NCBI GenBank assembly: GCA_002396645.1
Contig: DGYI01000047.1
Coordinates: 105,400-111,119 of the forward strand
Source of the DNA: Firmicutes bacterium UBA5010
GTDB taxonomy: Bacteria; Bacillota; Clostridia; Tissierellales; Sedimentibacteraceae
Direction: 5' to 3'
Length of the DNA: 5,720 nt
The notes beneath the pieces were generated by a model. The model made no database searches, was not told the DNA's origin, and was given only the letters and a program-made list of their open reading frames with translations. This document shows positions 4,173 to 5,720 of this stretch, in pieces. Position 1 is the first letter of the stretch. Each line of letters starts with the position of its first letter. Position numbers and translations under genes: made by a program.

Positions 4173-5720
4173 TCAGCTTAGTATATTATTATTTAAAATA
4201 CCGTATACAACTCTGTCTTTAATGTATTCTTTATTAAAGCAAGCAATTAATATAATTGCAATAAATGCAGTTAAATTCAGCTCTGTATTATATCTGTATA
4301 TTTCTTTAATATTTTCAGAGTGATTGCCCATATATGTATTATAATATATTTTATCTTTGATTACCATAAGATTAATTTCACCATCATTAAAAGTAGATAA
4401 AATTTTCGAACCTGCATTATTATATCTGTTTATAACATCATTTGAAGGTATTCCGTAGCTGTTTCTTCCATAACTGAAAACAGCTATTTCCGGATTTATT
4501 TTATCTACAAACGCTTCACTCGAAGATGTTTTACTCCCATGATGAGGAACAATGACTATGTCAACATCCTCCAGTCTTTCTAAAATTAAATCCTCCGCTT
4601 CCTTTTCAATATCACCTGTTATAAGCATTTTTATCTTACCATATTCAAGCAGATAGACATTGGACATATTATTCTCATTTGAAGATGAATATCCCTTATC
4701 AGGCCATAATATTTTAATTTTAAAATCGTTTTTTAAATTAAATCTTTGATTGGAATTTAAGACGGAATAATCTGTATCTATTAGTTTTTTAGAGCTGGTA
4801 TAGCTTGAATATACAGCCTGTACATTGAAGCTGTCTATTAAATCATTAACACCACTGTAATGGTCTTCATGAAAATGGCTTATGAAAATACCGTCAATAT
4901 TTTTTCTTCCACGCTTTATTAAGTATGGAACTGCAACATATTTACCAATGTTATCGCTGTTGCTCCCGACATCAAATATAAGATTGTATCTGTCATAATT
5001 TAAGTTGATAAATACTCCCTGTCCCACATCAATTATATCAAGGCTTAATCCTCTAAATTGCATAGGAACAATCAGCAAATCAATAATATAAAATATACTG
5101 ACTGCCGAAAAGGTTAATTTCTTGCAGCATAGCTTATCAAATTTGATAAAGTAAATAAGCATAGCTAAAAATATATAGTAATATATTGTACTAATTACAG
5201 TCATAGAGCCTATCTCAAGTCCTGTAACATTCAATTTTGAGCCTATATTTATTGCATAATTAACTGAATTTAACATAAAATCAAGCAGCTTTAAGGGTAA
5301 AACAATTGTGTATGAGCTTACAAGACCTATAGGTATAACTGCAAATGCAAAGATTATAATGCCGCTAAACAAAGGAACAATTAAAAGATTAAAAATTATT
5401 CCTATAATCGAAACATAGTTAAAATAATATGACATAATCGGCAATGCAAAAACTTGAACAAAAACATACAGCATCAGATTATTTAATATTTTATTTTTTA
5501 TATTAAGCCTTGATTTTATTATCTGATTATAAACAAGCAGACATAGAGCCGCCATATATGATAATTGAAAACCCACATCAAATAAATAATACGGATTAAT
5601 TATCAGCAATATAAGTGCAGATACAATCAATGAATTTATTGAATTATACTTTCTGTATAAGACCTCAGAACCAAACAAAAAATTAAACATTAACAGACTT
5701 CTTAGAACAGTAACGGGAAA
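4173..5720 (-). CDS. comEC: ComEC/Rec2 competence protein, DNA internalisation channel, 5' end outside window
   Basis: The membrane channel that brings single-stranded DNA into the cytoplasm during natural transformation. The frame stays open to the window edge; residues before the Met at 5690 read FPVTVLRSLL, so that Met is internal and 515 residues of a protein of usually about 700-800 are visible. Counting from that Met, the competence domain continues to about 210, with NPYYLFDVGFQLSYMAA (32-48) typical of the family and further membrane segments near 75-100, 103-124 and 168-182. A metallo-beta-lactamase-like domain follows from about 215, with LDIIDVGQG (217-225), HFHEDH (272-277), LITGD (356-360) and PHHGS (382-386), all metal-site residues present. 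This domain is thought to act as a nuclease on the incoming strand. A C-terminal tail of about 60 residues includes a short hydrophobic stretch (471-485). First visible gene of the operon. Presence of comEC alone does not show that the organism is transformable. Confidence 0.95.
   Translation of the reverse strand, partial: FPVTVLRSLLMFNFLFGSEVLYRKYNSINSLIVSALILLIINPYYLFDVGFQLSYMAALCLLVYNQIIKSRLNIKNKILNNLMLYVFVQVFALPIMSYYFNYVSIIGIIFNLLIVPLFSGIIIFAFAVIPIGLVSSYTIVLPLKLLDFMLNSVNYAINIGSKLNVTGLEIGSMTVISTIYYYIFLAMLIYFIKFDKLCCKKLTFSAVSIFYIIDLLIVPMQFRGLSLDIIDVGQGVFINLNYDRYNLIFDVGSNSDNIGKYVAVPYLIKRGRKNIDGIFISHFHEDHYSGVNDLIDSFNVQAVYSSYTSSKKLIDTDYSVLNSNQRFNLKNDFKIKILWPDKGYSSSNENNMSNVYLLEYGKIKMLITGDIEKEAEDLILERLEDVDIVIVPHHGSKTSSSEAFVDKINPEIAVFSYGRNSYGIPSNDVINRYNNAGSKILSTFNDGEINLMVIKDKIYYNTYMGNHSENIKEIYRYNTELNLTAFIAIILIACFNKEYIKDRVVYGILNNNILS

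Overview
The window is AT-rich and tightly packed, with small gaps, strong GGAGG ribosome binding sites and gene families typical of anaerobic low-GC Firmicutes (Clostridia or a close relative). This is inferred from composition and protein style; no marker fixes a genus. Every gene I can support is on the minus strand, so transcription runs from high to low coordinates.

The right-hand half holds a likely operon, listed in transcription order. It begins with comEC (DNA-uptake channel with a metallo-beta-lactamase-like domain), whose 5' end lies beyond the window. Fifteen bases later comes a compact M3-like zinc metallopeptidase. A perfect 12-bp inverted repeat overlaps the peptidase stop codon and ends four bases before the ribosome binding site of holA (DNA polymerase III delta subunit). 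comEC next to holA is a familiar Firmicutes order; a peptidase between them is the unusual part. After holA comes a small DUF3870-family gene with what looks like its own sigma-A promoter, and then a clear rho-independent terminator (about 1243-1287) that ends the block.

The left-hand part holds a 338-bp AT-rich regulatory stretch (909-1246) and then a 3'-truncated gene for an NhaC-like Na+/H+ antiporter or related ion-transporter-superfamily permease. The regulatory stretch carries a strong ribosome binding site in front of an 8-codon mini-ORF ended by three consecutive TAG codons, plus several operator-like palindromes.

Three ORF starts are better moved downstream on ribosome-binding-site or promoter evidence (holA, the peptidase, DUF3870). 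The first 22 bases of the window are an exact inverted copy of bases 386-407 inside the antiporter gene. That may be an assembly or amplification artefact, so the last seven visible residues of the antiporter should be treated with caution. I see no CRISPR array, tRNA, rRNA, insertion sequence or defence cassette, and nothing that clearly amounts to an undescribed system. The best leads are the peptidase within the comEC-holA pair and the leader of the antiporter gene.
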